NCBI GenBank assembly: GCA_024636985.1
Contig: JAGXFY010000071.1
Coordinates: 5,319 to 69,318 of the forward strand
DNA length: 64,000 nucleotides
Direction: 5' to 3'
From: Petrocella sp024636985
Lineage (GTDB): Bacteria > Bacillota > Clostridia > Lachnospirales > Vallitaleaceae
The notes beneath the pieces were generated by a model. That model did no database searches. It was not told the origin of the DNA and saw only the letters and a program-made list of their open reading frames with translations. The translations under genes and the position numbers were made by a program. Positions 62,038-64,000 of the stretch are shown one piece after another (the stretch's first letter is position 1; each line of letters opens with the position of its first letter).

Positions 62038-62187
62038 ATGAATTCCTTTATTTTGATGTTAACCTAGATCCCCAGAATACCTTATCTTTTTCAATCGAAT
62101 TTGATGACGAAACAATTTGCCAAAGGGATTACGCCATGTCGATTATTGGAATTATTCTTGGGATGGTGGTGGCAAAGATCTAATTAA
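62038..62187 (+). pseudogene. cobS: decayed cobS fragment
   Basis: It starts ATG 62038 and encodes NSFILMLT then an in-frame TAG (62065-62067), IPRIPYLF, a frame change near 62087, and SIEFDDET ... MSIIGIILGMVVAKI to TAA near 62183. This matches the first ~45 residues of CobS (compare FILALTFLTRL and FYPIIGLIIGGIL of the intact copy). The remaining ~200 codons are absent. It occupies the usual place of cobS between cobU and cobC. Confidence 0.7.
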
Positions 62188-62227
62188 TTATGGAAAACCT
62201 TGGCAAGGGTTGATTGGGGGTTAAACG

Positions 62228-62815
62228 ATGCGTTTTATATTTTTACGACATCCTGAAACAACAGCAAATGAAAAAAATCTAATATATGGGAAAACAGATT
62301 TTCCTTATACAAAACGAGGGCAGCAACAATTTGATGAAGCATTAGTTAATATTGAGCGGTTTGAATTTGATAAGATTTTGACCAGTCCTCTTAGACGAGC
62401 CCATGAATTAGCAAGTGCAATAGCTTCAAAAACAAGTAAGGAACTGATTGTACATGAAGCATTGGAAGAAATGAATTTTGGTATATTTGAAGGTTTAACA
62501 GAGGAAGAAGCGAAGCATAAGCATCCGGATATTCATCGGGGATTTGTTGAAAGTTTTGAGACGACTTTATTTCCTGAAGGGGAGAGCTTTGATGTTTTCA
62601 AGAAACGGGTTGAAAGTTTTGTGAATCATTACAAGCAATCTGAGACGGACTGGCTGGTTGTTAGTCATGGGGGTTTCATTCGTACAGCGCTAGAATATTT
62701 GATTGACAACAAATCTGGGTTTTCATGGTCTTTAGAAATAGGTAACTGCTCCATTATTGAGATTCATATTAATGAAGGTCAACCATCCATTATTAAGAAT
62801 ATATTGAACCCATAA
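62228..62815 (+). CDS. cobC: alpha-ribazole phosphatase, histidine phosphatase family
   Basis: 195 aa. Phosphoglycerate-mutase-like fold: FLRHPETTAN (His9 nucleophile; the usual RHG is RHP), TSPLRRAHELA, LEEMNFGIFEGLTEEEA, VVSHGGFIRTAL (second His ~148). In a cob cluster this family removes phosphate from alpha-ribazole-5'-phosphate or adenosylcobalamin phosphate. Assignment rests on position as well as fold. Confidence 0.85.
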   Translation: MRFIFLRHPETTANEKNLIYGKTDFPYTKRGQQQFDEALVNIERFEFDKILTSPLRRAHELASAIASKTSKELIVHEALEEMNFGIFEGLTEEEAKHKHPDIHRGFVESFETTLFPEGESFDVFKKRVESFVNHYKQSETDWLVVSHGGFIRTALEYLIDNKSGFSWSLEIGNCSIIEIHINEGQPSIIKNILNP

Positions 62816-62833
62816 GAGATAAGGAGAATATTT

Positions 62834-63331
62834 ATGAGAATAACAACGAAGGATTTGGTAACAACAGGACTTATGATCGCGATGGCTGCAGTACTGGCAC
62901 AGTTTCCGATTTTTGGCAGTATTGCTTTTGATGCTATGCCGGCTTTTTTATCAGCAGCTATGATTGGGCCCATACTTGGTGGTATTGTGGGCTTCATTGC
63001 GCATTTATTGGTAGCGATGTTTACAGGATTCCCCTTTTCCTTACCCCTTCATCTTCTTATTGCAGTGATGATGTTTGTAAGTTGCTTTATTTATGGCAAG
63101 GTTCGTCAGGAACACAATAGATATTTGGCAATGGCGCTTGCTATAGTTATGAATGGGCCGATTTCACTTGCCTTTATATCCATACTTGCTAAGATACTTG
63201 GCATGCCATTTTCGGGACTGATTATGTTTACAAGCCTACTTTTACCTCTGCTGATAGGTGCAACGGTCAACATCGTAGTAGCGGACATCGTATATGGCAT
63301 TATCAAAGAAAAAATAAGAATAAGGGTTTGA
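62834..63331 (+). CDS. cblT: ECF transporter substrate component, probable alpha-ribazole transporter CblT
   Basis: 165 aa with AAGGAGA upstream. Five or six membrane helices. It has the ECF S-component architecture: TTGLMIAMAAVLAQFP, FLSAAMIGPILGGIVGFIAHLL, LPLHLLIAVMMFVSCFIYG. The pairing with the next gene matches the cblT-cblS alpha-ribazole salvage pair known in Listeria and Geobacillus. The energising ECF-A/A'/T module is not in the window. Other vitamins cannot be excluded by sequence. Confidence 0.65.
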   Translation: MRITTKDLVTTGLMIAMAAVLAQFPIFGSIAFDAMPAFLSAAMIGPILGGIVGFIAHLLVAMFTGFPFSLPLHLLIAVMMFVSCFIYGKVRQEHNRYLAMALAIVMNGPISLAFISILAKILGMPFSGLIMFTSLLLPLLIGATVNIVVADIVYGIIKEKIRIRV

Positions 63332-63342
63332 GGTTGAATTAA

Positions 63343-64000
63343 ATGATGAATTATAGAGATATTCAACTTATAGATAAAGACGACAAAAATTTTATAGCCA
63401 TCGCTTGTGATGTATCGGGTGGTATTGGTGAAAAACCAAACGATCTCATTCGTGTTAGCAACGAGGTCGCAGGATATTATGCTGCTGCAGTACCGTTAAT
63501 CGAATTACTGAGTATCCGTGGTACCCCTATGAGTGTGGTGAATACCTTGTCCGTTGAAATGAATCCATCTGGTAAAGCCATCATAAGCGGTATCAAAAAA
63601 GCCTTAGCTGAAATTGGTGTGGATGAATCGTGTTTGACGGGTTCTACGGAAGATAACATTCAAACCAGTATGACGGGCATTGGTGTCACAGTCATTGGTG
63701 ATGTTGAAAAAAGAGCCATACGCGACAAGTTACCTATGAAGGGACAACAGGTCTATCTTGTAGGACTACCTAAGATGGGTCAGCAGCTCCTTGAAGAAGA
63801 AATAGAAGGTCAATACGGGGAAATCATCACCCTAGAGTGGGTGAAAAAAATCAGTAAAAATTCACAAATTGGTCATATGTTGCCGGTAGGTTCCAAAGGC
63901 ATTAGATACGAAGTTGAGACTTTAGCAAAGACCAATGGCTTAGGTTGTATGTTGAAATCAGGTATGGACATTAATCTAGAGGCTTCAGCCGGACCCGCTA
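63343..64000 (+). CDS. cblS: PurM/AIR-synthase-related protein, probable alpha-ribazole kinase CblS (partial)
   Basis: The frame is open from ATG 63343 (or 63346) to the window end, 219 codons, with no stop, so the 3' end lies outside. It has an AIR-synthase-like N-terminal half: FIAIACDVSGGIGEKPNDLIRVSNEVAGYYAAAVPLIELLSIRGTP resembles the PurM/ThiL ATP site, then SVEMNPSGKAIISGIKKALAEIG and TSMTGIGVTVIG. Following the S-component gene by 11 bases, it probably phosphorylates salvaged alpha-ribazole, giving the CobS substrate without CobT. Confidence 0.6.
   Translation, partial: MMNYRDIQLIDKDDKNFIAIACDVSGGIGEKPNDLIRVSNEVAGYYAAAVPLIELLSIRGTPMSVVNTLSVEMNPSGKAIISGIKKALAEIGVDESCLTGSTEDNIQTSMTGIGVTVIGDVEKRAIRDKLPMKGQQVYLVGLPKMGQQLLEEEIEGQYGEIITLEWVKKISKNSQIGHMLPVGSKGIRYEVETLAKTNGLGCMLKSGMDINLEASAGPA

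Overview
The window looks like a chromosomal segment of an anaerobic, AT-rich Firmicute of the class Clostridia (Lachnospirales-like). Reasons: strong AAGGAGG-type ribosome sites, Clostridia-type GalE, DnaE and PfkA proteins, an anaerobic (cobalt-early, CbiK/CbiD/CbiG) B12 route, and a propanediol-type microcompartment whose regulation and accessory genes differ from the enteric version. No rRNA, tRNA, CRISPR array, transposase or integrase was seen.

Left flank (1-16.8 kb). The 3' end of trpB is followed by a possible structured RNA and a PAS/PAS/GGDEF diguanylate cyclase. A divergent pair comes next: an unidentified polytopic membrane protein (minus strand) and a DeoR-type regulator. Sugar-nucleotide and capsule-type genes follow (galE, a CpsB/YwqE PHP phosphatase, rfbB), then two more GGDEF proteins (one with a broken motif), a LiaF-like membrane protein, a stand-alone PduO-type cobalamin adenosyltransferase, dnaE, pfkA, a zinc-ribbon membrane protein and a GNAT acetyltransferase.

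Microcompartment locus (17.0-35.6 kb). A two-component system with a PocR-domain kinase and an AraC-type response regulator precedes a 19-gene operon: shell genes (pduA, pduB, a pduK-like gene, pduJ, pduN, two pduT paralogues), the B12-dependent diol/glycerol dehydratase (pduCDE) with its reactivase (pduGH), and pduL, a eutJ-like Hsp70-fold gene, a pduM-like gene, pduO, pduP, pduS and a butyrate-kinase-family gene. Diol would be dehydrated to aldehyde in the shell, oxidised by PduP to acyl-CoA, turned into acyl-phosphate by PduL, and probably used for ATP synthesis by the kinase. PduS, PduT and PduO would reduce and adenosylate cobalamin on site.

Cobalamin locus (35.8-57.9 kb). A cobalamin riboswitch with a terminator controls a 23-gene run: cobalt uptake (cbiMNQO), tetrapyrrole synthesis (hemA, hemC, cobA-hemD fusion, hemB, hemL) and almost the whole anaerobic corrin route (cbiK, C, D, E, T, L, F, H, J, G, A, P, cobD, cobT). 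cobS lies convergently on the minus strand. Making the B12 cofactor next to the B12-dependent dehydratase is the logic of the whole region.

Right part (59.0-64.0 kb). A second promoter and cobalamin riboswitch drive another cobalamin cluster with cbiB, a second cobD, cobU, cobC, and a likely alpha-ribazole transporter and kinase pair (cblT/cblS, the last truncated by the window end). It also contains two dead genes: a 52-codon internally deleted cobQ and a frameshifted, truncated cobS. Proline CCG codons, common in both flanks, are rare between about 19.8 and 58.7 kb. The simplest reading is that a diol-microcompartment plus B12 island was acquired next to a resident cobalamin cluster, and that the resident cobQ and cobS then decayed because the island supplied intact copies.
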